Notes: a model not told the origin generated them from the sequence alone. DNA of 64,000 nucleotides from Mucilaginibacter paludis DSM 18603 (GCF_000166195.2 NZ_CM001403.1:6404432-6468431); one strand, 5' to 3'; positions 17,863 through 25,968 are shown, numbered from the stretch's first letter. Numbers and translations: made by a program.

Positions 17863-17928
17863 TTTTGCAGTTCCGATTCTTGCTCTAAAAAAATTTTATC
17901 CCTTTTTTTTCTAAAGTTGACGGCTATG

Positions 17929-17938
17929 GGGTTGCGAG
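17929..17938. repeat. target-site duplication, right copy
   Basis: GGGTTGCGAG follows the right end of the IS, identical to 16393-16402. Reading then continues in the receiver frame from 17939 (GGG GAT GGC GCT). Confidence 0.93.
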
Positions 17939-18213
17939 GGGGATGGCGCTAAAAATGGTAAAATTGGCTGCGACCTTGCCTTCAGAACATTGCCGGACCT
18001 GGTAATCTGTGATATTGTAATGCCCGAGTTGGATGGCTACGGCGTTTTGTACCTGTTGAACAAAAATCCCAAGACCCAAAATATACCCTTTATGTTTTTA
18101 ACGGGTAAAACCGAACATTTTGATATGCGTAAGGCTATGGAAATGGGTGCCGACGATTATTTAACAAAGCCTTTTGATAATCTTGAACTATTGAACGCGG
18201 TAGAAAGCAGGTT

Positions 18214-18220
18214 AAAAAAC
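18214..18220 (+). other. slippery heptamer A AAA AAC in the receiver frame
   Basis: In the receiver frame the codons are TTA AAA AAC GGG CGT GTA TAG. The heptamer A AAA AAC is a classic -1 slippage signal, and a -1 shift here enters exactly the frame of the Crp gene, with no stop before it. GCGTGTA (18223-18229) can pair with TACACGC (18263-18269) downstream. Whether it is a programmed frameshift or the scar of a one-base change is open. Confidence 0.5.
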
Positions 18221-18249
18221 GGGCGTGTATAGTAAACGGGCGAGGCAAA

Positions 18250-18906
18250 TTGTTGGATGACTTACACGCGTTGGCTAACCAGGGCGACTGCCTGGCTGAA
18301 CTTAAACGGATGATGCGGCTGCACAGCAGCCGTAAGTTTAAAAAAGGACATATCATTTTTAATGAAGGGGACACAGCACAAGGTTTATACTTGGTAACCA
18401 GCGGCAGGATTAAGACGATCAAACTTGACGAAGGCGGCCGGGAATTAATGACCGGGATGTATGTGCCCGATGATTATCTCGGTGTTAAAGCCTTTCTGGC
18501 CAACGGTCGTTACGCAGATACAGCTACCACGCTTGAGGATTCTACTTTATGCTTTATCTCTAAGGATGTACTTGAGCCTCTTTTCAACAAACAGCCTGAT
18601 TTGTTCAGGAGTATGATCAAATTGTTGACTAACGACATAGAGGAAAAAGAAGATCAGCTCATGCATCTCGCCTATCATTCGGTACGGAAAAGGAAGGCTG
18701 AAAGTTTATTAAAGTTGTTTAAACAACAGGCGTCAGAAAACATGGGTTTTGAAATGACAAGGGAAGACCTGGCTGCCATGGCCGCCGTAGCCACCGAAAC
18801 AGTCAGCCGTACCTTGTCTGATTTTAGAGATGAAAAACTGATTGAAAAACAGGGTAGTATGATATTTATATTAGATGCCAAACGCCGGGCAAAAATGAAG
18901 AACTGA
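18250..18906 (+). CDS. Crp/Fnr family transcriptional regulator
   Basis: A 218-residue regulator with an N-terminal cyclic-nucleotide-binding-like domain (about residues 25-125: KFKKGHIIFNEGDTAQGLYLVTSGRIKTIKLDEGGRELMTGMYVPDDYLG) and a C-terminal winged helix-turn-helix (about 165-210: MTREDLAAMAAVATETVSRTLSDFRDEKLIEKQG). The four-cysteine Fe-S set of true Fnr is missing, with only two isolated Cys, so direct oxygen sensing by a cluster is unlikely. The start shown is a TTG; an ATG-like start is not available in frame. The upstream frame is open back through the A6 run at 18214, consistent with an original fusion to the receiver domain. The IS insertion upstream should reduce its expression unless a promoter lies inside the IS or after it. 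It is the likely regulator of the stress genes that follow. Confidence 0.88.
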   Translation: MLDDLHALANQGDCLAELKRMMRLHSSRKFKKGHIIFNEGDTAQGLYLVTSGRIKTIKLDEGGRELMTGMYVPDDYLGVKAFLANGRYADTATTLEDSTLCFISKDVLEPLFNKQPDLFRSMIKLLTNDIEEKEDQLMHLAYHSVRKRKAESLLKLFKQQASENMGFEMTREDLAAMAAVATETVSRTLSDFRDEKLIEKQGSMIFILDAKRRAKMKN

Positions 18907-19049
18907 AACACAAACTCACCAAATCGCCCTTAATATGTTGCAGTTGCCCAAACCGCTGGATGTTGTTATCAAATAAAATCGGCTTGACCGAGCACCCTGA
19001 ACTATGATGAGCAAACGCCACTAAGCGTGTGTTCTATCAATTGATTGAG

Positions 19050-19061
19050 TGACTAATATCA
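19050..19061. promoter_or_regulatory. candidate Crp/Fnr site (TGACTAATATCA)
   Basis: TGAC-N4-ATCA lies 51 bp before the start codon of the first universal stress gene, a distance suited to activation. A separate perfect 13-base palindrome, CCTGATAATCAGG (19073-19085), lies between it and the gene and may act with it. Confidence 0.5.
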
Positions 19062-19112
19062 TTCTTTTTTAGCCTGATAATCAGGAGATTTAATACGTTA
19101 AGCCAAGAATCC

Positions 19113-19961
19113 ATGAAAACTTTACTCTTATCTACAGATTTTTCAAACGCAGCCAATCATGCTGTTAAATATGGTTATCAACTTGCGCAAAATATCAGGG
19201 TCAACGTTGTTTTATGTCACGTTTTTATGTTTCCTGCAGAGGTTCCGCAAGGCGGTGTCATCGTTTGGCCGATGGATAGTTACAGCGATGTGCTGAAAGA
19301 CAATGAAGAGCAACTTCAACGCTTACGGGATAGCCTGCAGACGAAGGATGGTGATTTTAAACCTGCCATTAAGTTAATCAACGAAATTGGTCTGGTAGCT
19401 GAGGTAGTGAAGGAAACATCCGTGTCCGAAAAAGCGGATATGATCGTTGTTGGCACTCATCAGGATACCTTTAGTGCCATGTTTATGGGTAACCACAGTA
19501 AAATACTTATTGACCACCTGTATAAACCCTTGTTGCTGGTGCCCCCTAAAGCTAAACTTCAGTTGCCGCATAAAATCGCTTTCGCATCTGATTTTAAACA
19601 TCCCGATCAGGACCTGCATTTCATTCTTTTGCTGATGCCATTCATCAGAAAGTTAGATGCTGAACTGTTTATCACTCACATCGAGCCTACGGACAGACAA
19701 GATGAAAACCAGATCTGGCTAACCCAATTTTTAAAAGATGTAGGGCACAGGTCGAATTATCCTAAGGTCTTTTCCCGGTTGATTACAAACGATAATCGGG
19801 CGATGGCCCTGGAGCAACTTTGTTCAGGACCTGATACCGACCTGCTGGTTATGGTGCACCGCCAGCACGGTTTTTTTCAGGAGTTGTTTAAAGGCACCTA
19901 TACCAAAAAAACTGCTAAAAATACAATGGTGCCTTTACTTGTACTTCATTCAGCTGAATAA
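19113..19961 (+). CDS. universal stress protein, tandem UspA domains
   Basis: A 282-residue cytoplasmic protein of two consecutive UspA folds, the common double form in Bacteroidota. The first starts MKTLLLSTDFSNAANHAVKYGYQLA and ends ADMIVVGTHQDTFSAMFMGNHSKILIDHLYKPLLLVPP, with a G-T-H ... G-N-H-S variant of the ATP-binding loop. The second runs from KIAFASDFKHPDQDLHF to LLVMVHRQHGFFQELFKGTYTKKTAKNTMVPLLVLH, where the nucleotide-binding glycines are replaced by a HRQHGFF loop. These proteins modulate survival under starvation or hypoxia. It is the first of four such genes in the island and carries a Crp/Fnr-like site upstream. Its specific partner is unknown. Confidence 0.92.
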   Translation: MKTLLLSTDFSNAANHAVKYGYQLAQNIRVNVVLCHVFMFPAEVPQGGVIVWPMDSYSDVLKDNEEQLQRLRDSLQTKDGDFKPAIKLINEIGLVAEVVKETSVSEKADMIVVGTHQDTFSAMFMGNHSKILIDHLYKPLLLVPPKAKLQLPHKIAFASDFKHPDQDLHFILLLMPFIRKLDAELFITHIEPTDRQDENQIWLTQFLKDVGHRSNYPKVFSRLITNDNRAMALEQLCSGPDTDLLVMVHRQHGFFQELFKGTYTKKTAKNTMVPLLVLHSAE

Positions 19962-20193
19962 GGTTGTTGAACAACTCAAATGTACATTGATTATGAAAAG
20001 CAGTTCATCCGCGGTCAAGTTCATCCCTGTATTCCCGATAGTACTGTCGGCCTATGAGATGACGGACCATAATTGCTCATCGATGGACATTGGCCAAAAA
20101 GCTCAGGTAGATCAACAACACCGGAAGGTGGTTTAACTGGCGAAAGTGAGAGTTTACACACATGCTGCCAGCAGCATGTATAAAAAAGAGGCT
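19962..20193 (+). other. short intergenic region with a doubtful 47-codon ORF
   Basis: Between the stress gene and the transpeptidase-like gene a frame from an ATG at 19993 runs 47 codons to 20136 (MKSSSSAVKFIPVFPIVLSA...). It has no recognisable domain and no good ribosome-binding site. I regard it as probably non-coding. Confidence 0.25.
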
Positions 20194-21600
20194 ATGAAAA
20201 AACTAACACACCCAGGTATAACTATTAGGATAACGCTTGCTATCCTGTTATTTAACAGCAATTGTGTTTTTGCGTTACATGATCAGGCCGCTGCTATTCG
20301 CTATCAGTTAAGCAGGCAAACAAGCAAACTGTATTACCCCTTGTCGGTAAAAAGATTTTACGCAGCTGCAAATTTCAGGTTGGCGTGGTTGGCTCCGGAT
20401 ACGGTTAAAACGCACGCCTATGATGCCATGCTGATGCTGGATTGTGTAAGGCAATATGGTCTCAATCATGCCGATTATCATCCGGACCAGTTGCTGTACG
20501 ATAAGCTGAACTTTATCACTACCAATTACAACCGGGCAAGCGAGGATGAAAAAGCCACTTTCGATATTTTTTTAACCGATGCCATGATCCGGTTAGTTAA
20601 TAATCTCCATTATGGAAGGCTCAACCCGAAATATAAATCCAGGCTGCTCGATAGCCGGGTGAATGATGGGCTATGTGCGGATGATATACTGCTGCGTGCG
20701 GTTCATGGCGACAATTTTACGGTAAGTATGGAGGCCGTACAACCCCGGTCTGACCAGTATCATGACCTTCAGCTCCAAATGCATTTAATGGCCGGTGTAT
20801 ATGTGGGCGATTGCTACGGGATACCTGAAGCATCGTTAAGGCGGGTAGCTGTTAATATGGAAAGGCTGAGATGGATGCCGGTTAACGGGCGCACCTATAT
20901 TCAGATCAATATTCCCTCACTTACGCTAAAGCTACATCGCGGGGATACGGATATTTCTTACCGGGTAGCGGTAGGGAAGCGCGAAACGCCTGCATTGATG
21001 GCATCCGGAGCATTAACCAGTATTGTGGTAGGTCCACCCGTACCAGATAACAGGCGCTGGCTGCCACCCTCAATCAGCAATATATCCTCTGTCGAAGAGC
21101 ATGGTTTTCAGGTTTATGACCGCAACGGTAAATGGATCGACCCGACAGTAGCTAACATTAAAATGGCGCGGCAAAATCCTGCCAAGTATAAATTAATCAG
21201 CGCCCCGGCTGTTGGGCCAGGCAAGGGCAGCGGGATACTTTTCAAAATGAATGGCATTGCAGGTGTTCACCTGTTGGGATGCACGGGTGGTTTGTTGTAT
21301 AAGCCCAGGCAACCGGCTACAAGCAACGGCACCATACAATTAGTGCAGGCAGAAAATTTGGCTGATGCTTTGCTGAAGGGTGATAATAGCCTTCACAGCG
21401 CTGAGCAACTTCATCGGGTAATTGCCCGAAAGGAACGCAGCAATTACCGGTTTAAAAAACCAATGCCGGTTTATATTACCTACCTTACCTGCGCAGTGAA
21501 AGATGGTTTGCTGGAAACTTATGAAGACGTTTACCACAAAGACGACCATTTAGCCAGTGTGATGTTCAAGGGCGCCACTGTGTTGCCGCCTTACCAATAA
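20194..21600 (+). CDS. YcbB-type L,D-transpeptidase homologue, catalytic Cys replaced
   Basis: The protein has the architecture of a YcbB-like periplasmic L,D-transpeptidase: signal peptide (MKKLTHPGITIRITLAILLFN...), scaffold domain (FRLAWLAPDTVKTHAYDAMLMLD and DIFLTDAMIRLVNNLHYGRLNP), and a YkuD-like domain (NMERLRWMPVNGRTYIQINIPS, TPALMASG...VVGPPVPDNRRWLPPSI). It ends with the family's PMPVYITYLTCAVKDGLLETYEDVYHKD. In active enzymes the site reads H ... S-[HS]-G-C-[VI]-R. Here the matching region is GVHLLGC ... TSNGTIQL, so the nucleophilic Cys is Thr (codon 21331-21333) and the Arg is Gln. It is therefore likely inactive as a transpeptidase and may bind peptidoglycan or regulate an active paralogue. 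The ATG at 20194 is preferred over one at 20146. It sits among stress genes, an unusual place for cell-wall crosslinking. Confidence 0.85.
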   Translation: MKKLTHPGITIRITLAILLFNSNCVFALHDQAAAIRYQLSRQTSKLYYPLSVKRFYAAANFRLAWLAPDTVKTHAYDAMLMLDCVRQYGLNHADYHPDQLLYDKLNFITTNYNRASEDEKATFDIFLTDAMIRLVNNLHYGRLNPKYKSRLLDSRVNDGLCADDILLRAVHGDNFTVSMEAVQPRSDQYHDLQLQMHLMAGVYVGDCYGIPEASLRRVAVNMERLRWMPVNGRTYIQINIPSLTLKLHRGDTDISYRVAVGKRETPALMASGALTSIVVGPPVPDNRRWLPPSISNISSVEEHGFQVYDRNGKWIDPTVANIKMARQNPAKYKLISAPAVGPGKGSGILFKMNGIAGVHLLGCTGGLLYKPRQPATSNGTIQLVQAENLADALLKGDNSLHSAEQLHRVIARKERSNYRFKKPMPVYITYLTCAVKDGLLETYEDVYHKDDHLASVMFKGATVLPPYQ

Positions 21601-21635
21601 ATGTTTATGTTTTTGATGCCAAACAATCAGTCTGG

Positions 21636-21647
21636 TGATCTTTGTCA
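21636..21647. promoter_or_regulatory. candidate Crp/Fnr site (TGATCTTTGTCA)
   Basis: TGAT-N4-GTCA lies 53 bp before the second universal stress gene, nearly the same distance as at the first. Usp2, mgtA and the 43-residue ORF would be cotranscribed from here. Confidence 0.48.
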
Positions 21648-21700
21648 TTTTTTTAACTCGCTGTTTGTGAGTATATTTAGGAGACACATCAAGCGCTCCC

Positions 21701-22525
21701 ATGAAACCTATCCTCGTGATTAACGATCATTCGCCACAAGCAGAACATGCAGCCAGAATGGCGCTGCTGATGGCGCAACGCCTGCACGCCGATTTGCTGT
21801 TGGCTAACTGCCATGCATATGAATGGCAAATGCTTGAAAAAGCTGTAGCGGGCAGCTTTAATAAGGATACGGGTTACCACCATTACGAAAATGACCTTCG
21901 AGACGAACTGTATCGCCTTAGCCATACCTCAACAGGCTTTAAGCCAGAGATCAGCCCTATTGACCTGTCCGGATCCAGTGAGGCGGCGCTGGCTGGCTTT
22001 GTAATGGGGCACGAAGTGGAAATGATTATCTGTGGCGTAGGGCCCGGTACGGGCAGCCGGGAAAGCCATATCAGCAGCGGTAGTTTATTAAGAAAGGTTA
22101 ATTGCCCGATATTACTGGTGCCCTACGGGTGGCGACTCAGAAATATCTGGCGTATATACTATCTCGCCGACCTGCGGAATTGCCGTTTGGAGGTGGTGAA
22201 TTATCTTGCCCGGCTTGCTGCACCCTGGTTGGCTGACGTATTCGTTGCAAATTTGTGCGCTAATGGATTAGCCGAAATGGAAGAGCATTACGCACAACGC
22301 TTTTTTGAACAACGGTTTCGTCGCCATGTGAGCTATCCGCGTTTACACTTCACACCCGTTGCCGGGAATAACGTGCGCCGTGCCCTGGAAGTGTTCATTG
22401 AGGCGATGAGTGCAGATCTGCTCGTTCTGTCCAACGGGTGCTTACATTTTGACGATGCGCTTAACGGGGCCACAATAGATGAGTTGCCTGCACACTTAAC
22501 CGTTCCCTTGCTTGTCTTCCCATAA
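21701..22525 (+). CDS. universal stress protein, divergent tandem UspA
   Basis: A 274-residue two-domain UspA homologue, more divergent than its neighbours. The N-domain (MKPILVINDHSPQAEHAARMALLMAQRLHADLLLANCHAYEW) ends with MIICGVGPGTGSRESHISSGSLLRKVNCPILLVP. That segment keeps the G-x-G ... SSGS-type phosphate-binding loop, so ATP binding is plausible. The C-domain (IWRIYYLADLRNCRLEVVNYLARLAAPWLADVFVANLC to LLVLSNGCLHFDDALNGATIDELPAHLTVPLLVFP) is weakly conserved and lacks the loop. The gene ends 11 bp before mgtA, so the two are cotranscribed. Pairing a stress protein with a Mg2+ pump suggests control of ion homeostasis during stress, but that is inference. Confidence 0.85.
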   Translation: MKPILVINDHSPQAEHAARMALLMAQRLHADLLLANCHAYEWQMLEKAVAGSFNKDTGYHHYENDLRDELYRLSHTSTGFKPEISPIDLSGSSEAALAGFVMGHEVEMIICGVGPGTGSRESHISSGSLLRKVNCPILLVPYGWRLRNIWRIYYLADLRNCRLEVVNYLARLAAPWLADVFVANLCANGLAEMEEHYAQRFFEQRFRRHVSYPRLHFTPVAGNNVRRALEVFIEAMSADLLVLSNGCLHFDDALNGATIDELPAHLTVPLLVFP

Positions 22526-22536
22526 TATCTCTGACT

Positions 22537-25086
22537 ATGTTAAAAGACCCTGGATCGCTACGGTATTTTTGGAACCTGGGAGCAGAAGATACGTTACACC
22601 TCTTGTCGTCTCGCCCGGCAGGCCTAAATTCCGCGGAAGCAGAAACCAGGCTGGCTGCCAACCCACCCTTATCATCAGGCACAAAAACGGAGTACACTGC
22701 ATTTTTTTTATTCCTTTTGCAGTTCAGGAGCCCTGTTACCCTGTTGTTGATCGTGGCAAGCCTGCTTTCGGCGGCGCTTGGCGACCTTGCTGACACGCTG
22801 ATCATTTTACTGATTGTTTTGATGAGTAGTTTGCTGGGCTTTTGGCAAGAGTATCATGCCGCCAAAGCCGTTGCCGGTTTATTGAAGTTGGTTAAGCTGC
22901 GGTCGCCGGTGTGGCGTAACGGGGTTATCAAAGAAACGAACGCAGAGGAGGTGGTGCCGGGGGATGTGATTAACTTATCTGCCGGAGACATTATCCCCGC
23001 AGACTGTTTAATACTGGAGGATGAGGCCTTATTTGTAGACGAAGCTGCCTTTACCGGCGAGACCTTCCCGGTAGAAAAGCGCCAGGGTATTGTTTCCGCC
23101 GAATCGCCTTTAGCGCAAAGGACCAACACGCTTTGGATGGGGTCGCACGTTATCAGCGGTAAAGCTACTGCCGTAGTTGTGCGCACCGGTGCAGATACTG
23201 AGTTCGGCCATATTTCTGCAGACCTGAAAAAGGCGGTGCCAGAAACTGACTTTGAAAAAGGAATACGCAAATTTGGCTATATGCTGATGGAGATCACGTT
23301 ACTGCTGGTTATCATCATCTTTGCCATCAATGTTTTATTGCATAAGCCGGTACTCAATTCTTTACTGTTTTCCCTGGCCTTAGCCGTTGGGCTTACACCA
23401 CAGTTGCTGCCTGCCATCATCAGCGTTAACCTGGCCACCAGTGCCAAACGGATGGCTGGCCTAAAGGTAATCGTGAAGCGATTGTCATCCATCGAGAACC
23501 TCGGGAGCATGAATATCCTGTGTTCTGATAAAACAGGTACCATCACCGAGGGCAAAATTCAAATTCAGGATACGCTGGGCATAAGCGGAAACCCAAGCGA
23601 CAGGGTACTGCGCTATGCCTGGCTCAATGCATCCTTGCAGAGTAGTTATCATAACCCGGTTGACGAGGCTATCTGTACGCACTATCAAGGCCCTAAAGAT
23701 AATTACCGGATACGGTCAGAAGTTCCTTATGATTTCGTTCGGAAATGCCTGTCGGTACAGATAGAAAACGAGAGCGAGTGCCTTGCCATTACTAAAGGAG
23801 CCTTAAAACAAGTTTTAGCCATTTGCAGCAGGGCAGAGAGGAAAGATGGCACGGTAGTAGCCCTTGATGAGTGCAGGGCAGAGATTGATAGGCATTTTAA
23901 AAACCTGAGTCAACAAGGTTTACGCACCATCGGGCTGGCTTATAAAAAGCTCGCTTCTCAAAGCAACTTTACCCGGGCTGATGAAAAAGATATGGTATTT
24001 TTAGGCTTCATCGTGTTGCTTGATCCGCCGAAGGCAAACATCACAGAAACCATCGGTAAACTAAACCGGCTGGGGGTAGGCCTTAAAATTCTGACAGGCG
24101 ATAATGTACTGGTTACAAAAACGCTGGCCGCGCGGATCGGTTTCGCATACCCGGAAGCGTTAACAGGTGGGCAGATCAGTAAAATGAGCAATACAGCCTT
24201 ATTGCAGCGAGCATCCAGAACAGACATCTTCGCCGAACTTGAACCTAACCAGAAAGAACGTATCATCATGATGCTGAAACGTAGCGGCAACGTAGTAGGC
24301 TTCATGGGCGATGGTATTAACGATGCACCTGCGTTACATGTAGCTGAAGTAGGCATCTCGGTAGATACCGCCGTAGATGTGGCCCGCGAGGCCGCTGATA
24401 TTGTTTTGTTGAGCCAGGATTTGGAAGTATTGGCAGACGGTATCCTGGAGGGACGTAAAACATTCACCAATACCATGAAATATATTTTTATGGCTACCAG
24501 CGCCAATTTTGGCAATATGTTCAGTATGGCTGGTGCATCGCTTTTTCTGCCTTTTTTACCGCTGCTGCCCAAGCAGATCCTGCTTACCAATATCTTGACT
24601 GACTTGCCCGAAATGGCGATAGCTACCGACCGGGTAGACCAGGTAAACCTGCAATCGCCCCAGCGTTGGGATCTCCGCTTTATTCAACGTTTCATGATTA
24701 TATTTGGTTTACTCAGTTCTCTGTTTGATTACCTCACCTTTGCCGTATTGCTATGGGCGCTCCATGCCAGCGAAGAAACTTTTCAAACCGGCTGGTTCAT
24801 CGAATCCGTTTTTTCGGCAACGCTTATCGTGCTGGTGGTGCGCACGCGGCTGCCATTTTTTAAGAGCCTGCCCGGCAGATATCTGCTTGCCGCTACGGTG
24901 GTGGTTTTGGTAGCTGTGTTAATCATCCCACTTTCACCGATAGCTGTTTGGTTTGGCTTTTCGGTGTTGCCGCTTTCATATTACGCCTGGATAACTCCGG
25001 TGGTATTATGCTATATGCTGGGCGCAGAGGGTACTAAGCAATATTTTTATCGACGGATGATGCACAAGCAACTACACACCAGATGA
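22537..25086 (+). CDS. mgtA: magnesium-translocating P-type ATPase
   Basis: An 849-residue inner-membrane P3B-type ATPase that imports Mg2+ at the cost of ATP. Visible marks are the N-terminal actuator with FTGETFPVEK (TGET variant of TGES), the phosphorylation loop CSDKTGTITEGKI with the catalytic Asp (about residue 330), the nucleotide-binding KGALKQVL, the hinge GFMGDGINDAPALHVAEVGISVD, and about ten membrane segments. LAVGLTPQLLPAIISVNLA is the membrane-embedded ion-site helix with the Pro typical of this branch, and MAGLKVIVKRLSSIENLGSMNILCSDKTGT follows it exactly as in MgtA/MgtB. It lies between a universal stress gene (11 bp upstream) and a 43-residue ORF. No Mg2+-sensing leader is apparent before it. 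Confidence 0.92.
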   Translation: MLKDPGSLRYFWNLGAEDTLHLLSSRPAGLNSAEAETRLAANPPLSSGTKTEYTAFFLFLLQFRSPVTLLLIVASLLSAALGDLADTLIILLIVLMSSLLGFWQEYHAAKAVAGLLKLVKLRSPVWRNGVIKETNAEEVVPGDVINLSAGDIIPADCLILEDEALFVDEAAFTGETFPVEKRQGIVSAESPLAQRTNTLWMGSHVISGKATAVVVRTGADTEFGHISADLKKAVPETDFEKGIRKFGYMLMEITLLLVIIIFAINVLLHKPVLNSLLFSLALAVGLTPQLLPAIISVNLATSAKRMAGLKVIVKRLSSIENLGSMNILCSDKTGTITEGKIQIQDTLGISGNPSDRVLRYAWLNASLQSSYHNPVDEAICTHYQGPKDNYRIRSEVPYDFVRKCLSVQIENESECLAITKGALKQVLAICSRAERKDGTVVALDECRAEIDRHFKNLSQQGLRTIGLAYKKLASQSNFTRADEKDMVFLGFIVLLDPPKANITETIGKLNRLGVGLKILTGDNVLVTKTLAARIGFAYPEALTGGQISKMSNTALLQRASRTDIFAELEPNQKERIIMMLKRSGNVVGFMGDGINDAPALHVAEVGISVDTAVDVAREAADIVLLSQDLEVLADGILEGRKTFTNTMKYIFMATSANFGNMFSMAGASLFLPFLPLLPKQILLTNILTDLPEMAIATDRVDQVNLQSPQRWDLRFIQRFMIIFGLLSSLFDYLTFAVLLWALHASEETFQTGWFIESVFSATLIVLVVRTRLPFFKSLPGRYLLAATVVVLVAVLIIPLSPIAVWFGFSVLPLSYYAWITPVVLCYMLGAEGTKQYFYRRMMHKQLHTR

Positions 25087-25089
25087 GCC

Positions 25090-25221
25090 ATGGAAAAGCA
25101 AGAAAACTACTATAAACCGGAAAAGCAAAAGCCTGACGACAGGACATTGCTGGAGGAATTGAAGGATTCTAACCGTTTACTGCTGTTAACGGAACAGGAA
25201 AGCCATCTGGCTACAGGTTAA
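25090..25221 (+). CDS. small hydrophilic protein downstream of mgtA (43 aa)
   Basis: A 43-residue open frame starts 3 bp after the mgtA stop (MEKQENYYKPEKQKPDDRTL...). It is very hydrophilic at the start and ends in an amphipathic Leu-rich stretch (LLEELKDSNRLLLLTEQE). No family is recognised. The tight spacing suggests translational coupling and supports its being real, perhaps a small regulator or accessory of the pump. Small membrane partners such as MgtS and MgtR are known for other Mg2+ transport systems, but this peptide has no membrane segment, so the parallel is loose. Confidence 0.5.
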   Translation: MEKQENYYKPEKQKPDDRTLLEELKDSNRLLLLTEQESHLATG

Positions 25222-25518
25222 CGCATGTAAAGACTTTTAGGACGAGATATAGATAGTCGTTAATAATTGTTGAGACATAATTAGTGAATTTCAAACGTGT
25301 AGGCGAATTATGAACAGTCCATGTCAGTCAGGAATTGACACATCGGTCGCAACTGAATGATAAAGCGTAACAGCGGTTTCGTTCGCACAAAAATAAATAT
25401 TTGAGGCTGCCCAGAACATCGCATCGCAAAATCCAAGGAAAGAGTAGGGGATAAAGTCGACCTACAACAGTGACCATTTATTCAGTATAGAAAGCACAGG
25501 CCTATCCGGTTAAAGACA
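25222..25518. other. intergenic region with hairpin
   Basis: About 300 bp between the mgtA transcript and the convergent FMN-protein gene. At its right edge ACAGGCC (about 25497-25503) pairs with GGCCTGT (25534-25540), with CCGGTT and AACCGG continuing the stem, overlapping the stop of the FMN-protein gene. On the plus strand it is followed by seven T, so it probably terminates the mgtA transcript. No other structure is seen. Confidence 0.5.
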
Positions 25519-25968
25519 TCATATCTCAAACCGGCCTGTTTTTTTGATCAGCACAATCTTAAAGAAAATCAATTCGATTTTGGTGCCGATATCTTCTTCG
25601 TTATCGGTTAAGGCGTGCGATGTATGATCGGTTTCGGTATCACAAAATGACATAATGCGTTTGGTGAGTGCCTGCATGGTGTGTTCTTTCTCAGTCATCA
25701 TCGTAATTTCTTCAAACCGTCCCCAGGCAACCACACTTTGCCAGTGAAATATGTTAGCTATATCGTCGACCTGGAAACACACCACTGGATTGTTACGCAT
25801 CATGTCGATTTTTTTCCCTGGAACGCTATGGCAGCGAATGTTTTTTCCGTCGTAAACATAATTAATAGGCACGATGTACGGAGTATGCCCGTCAGTACAG
25901 GCAATGCGACCGGTTATTTGTTGCTTAAGCAGCCTTTCTATCTGCTGCTCAGTCAATTCGCCCAGCAT
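25519..25968 (-). CDS. FMN-binding split-barrel protein (PNPOx family)
   Basis: A 149-residue pyridoxamine 5'-phosphate oxidase-like split-barrel protein. The pattern IACTDGHTPYIVPINYVYDGKNIRCHSVPGKKIDMMRNNPVVCFQVDDI is typical of the group that binds FMN or F420-type cofactors, as is VVAWGRFEEI. The open frame goes to 26025, but the ATG at 25968 matches the start of its paralogue at 28515 (MLGNLNQKEIDLLLNRQVVGR). It follows the minus-strand universal stress gene by about 60 bp and should be in its operon. The reaction is unknown; related proteins reduce nitro compounds or sequester flavin. Confidence 0.88.
   Translation of the reverse strand: MLGELTEQQIERLLKQQITGRIACTDGHTPYIVPINYVYDGKNIRCHSVPGKKIDMMRNNPVVCFQVDDIANIFHWQSVVAWGRFEEITMMTEKEHTMQALTKRIMSFCDTETDHTSHALTDNEEDIGTKIELIFFKIVLIKKTGRFEI

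Larger units (their letters stand above)
16403..17928 (-). mobile_element. IS4-family insertion sequence, complete (1526 bp)
   Basis: The ends begin CATAGCCGTCAA and finish TTGACGGCTATG; the terminal inverted repeats match at 16 of 18 positions, with the outer 12 perfect. The element carries one transposase gene on the minus strand and is flanked by a perfect 10-bp target duplication. It is inserted in a response-regulator gene. Between the left end and the transposase stop lie two hairpins (16470-16491 and 16525-16554). The element looks intact and possibly active. Confidence 0.94.
16319..18232 (+). pseudogene. response regulator receiver gene split by an IS element
   Basis: The left part 16319-16402 encodes 28 residues (MNKKVLVIEDNNDILENM...LAGCE) and the right part 17939-18232 encodes 97 more. 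Removing the IS and one copy of the 10-bp target duplication restores one open frame of 125 residues, the size of a complete receiver domain. The acidic pair ED is at residues 9-10, the phosphoacceptor Asp is in VICDIVMPELDG (codon 18011-18013), the Thr is in FLTGK and the Lys is in LTKPFD. So the gene was intact until the insertion. In many Bacteroidota this receiver type is fused to a Crp/Fnr domain. Here the frame ends in TAG 17 bases before the Crp start, with a slippery A AAA AAC at 18214-18220. As read, no phosphorylatable product can be made. Confidence 0.9.

Noticed and set aside
21262..21300. Cys in HLLGCTGG as the catalytic Cys of the transpeptidase-like protein
   Set aside because: Alignment by position puts this Cys next to the conserved His, not at the nucleophile site, which reads SNGT; kept only as an alternative in the finding.
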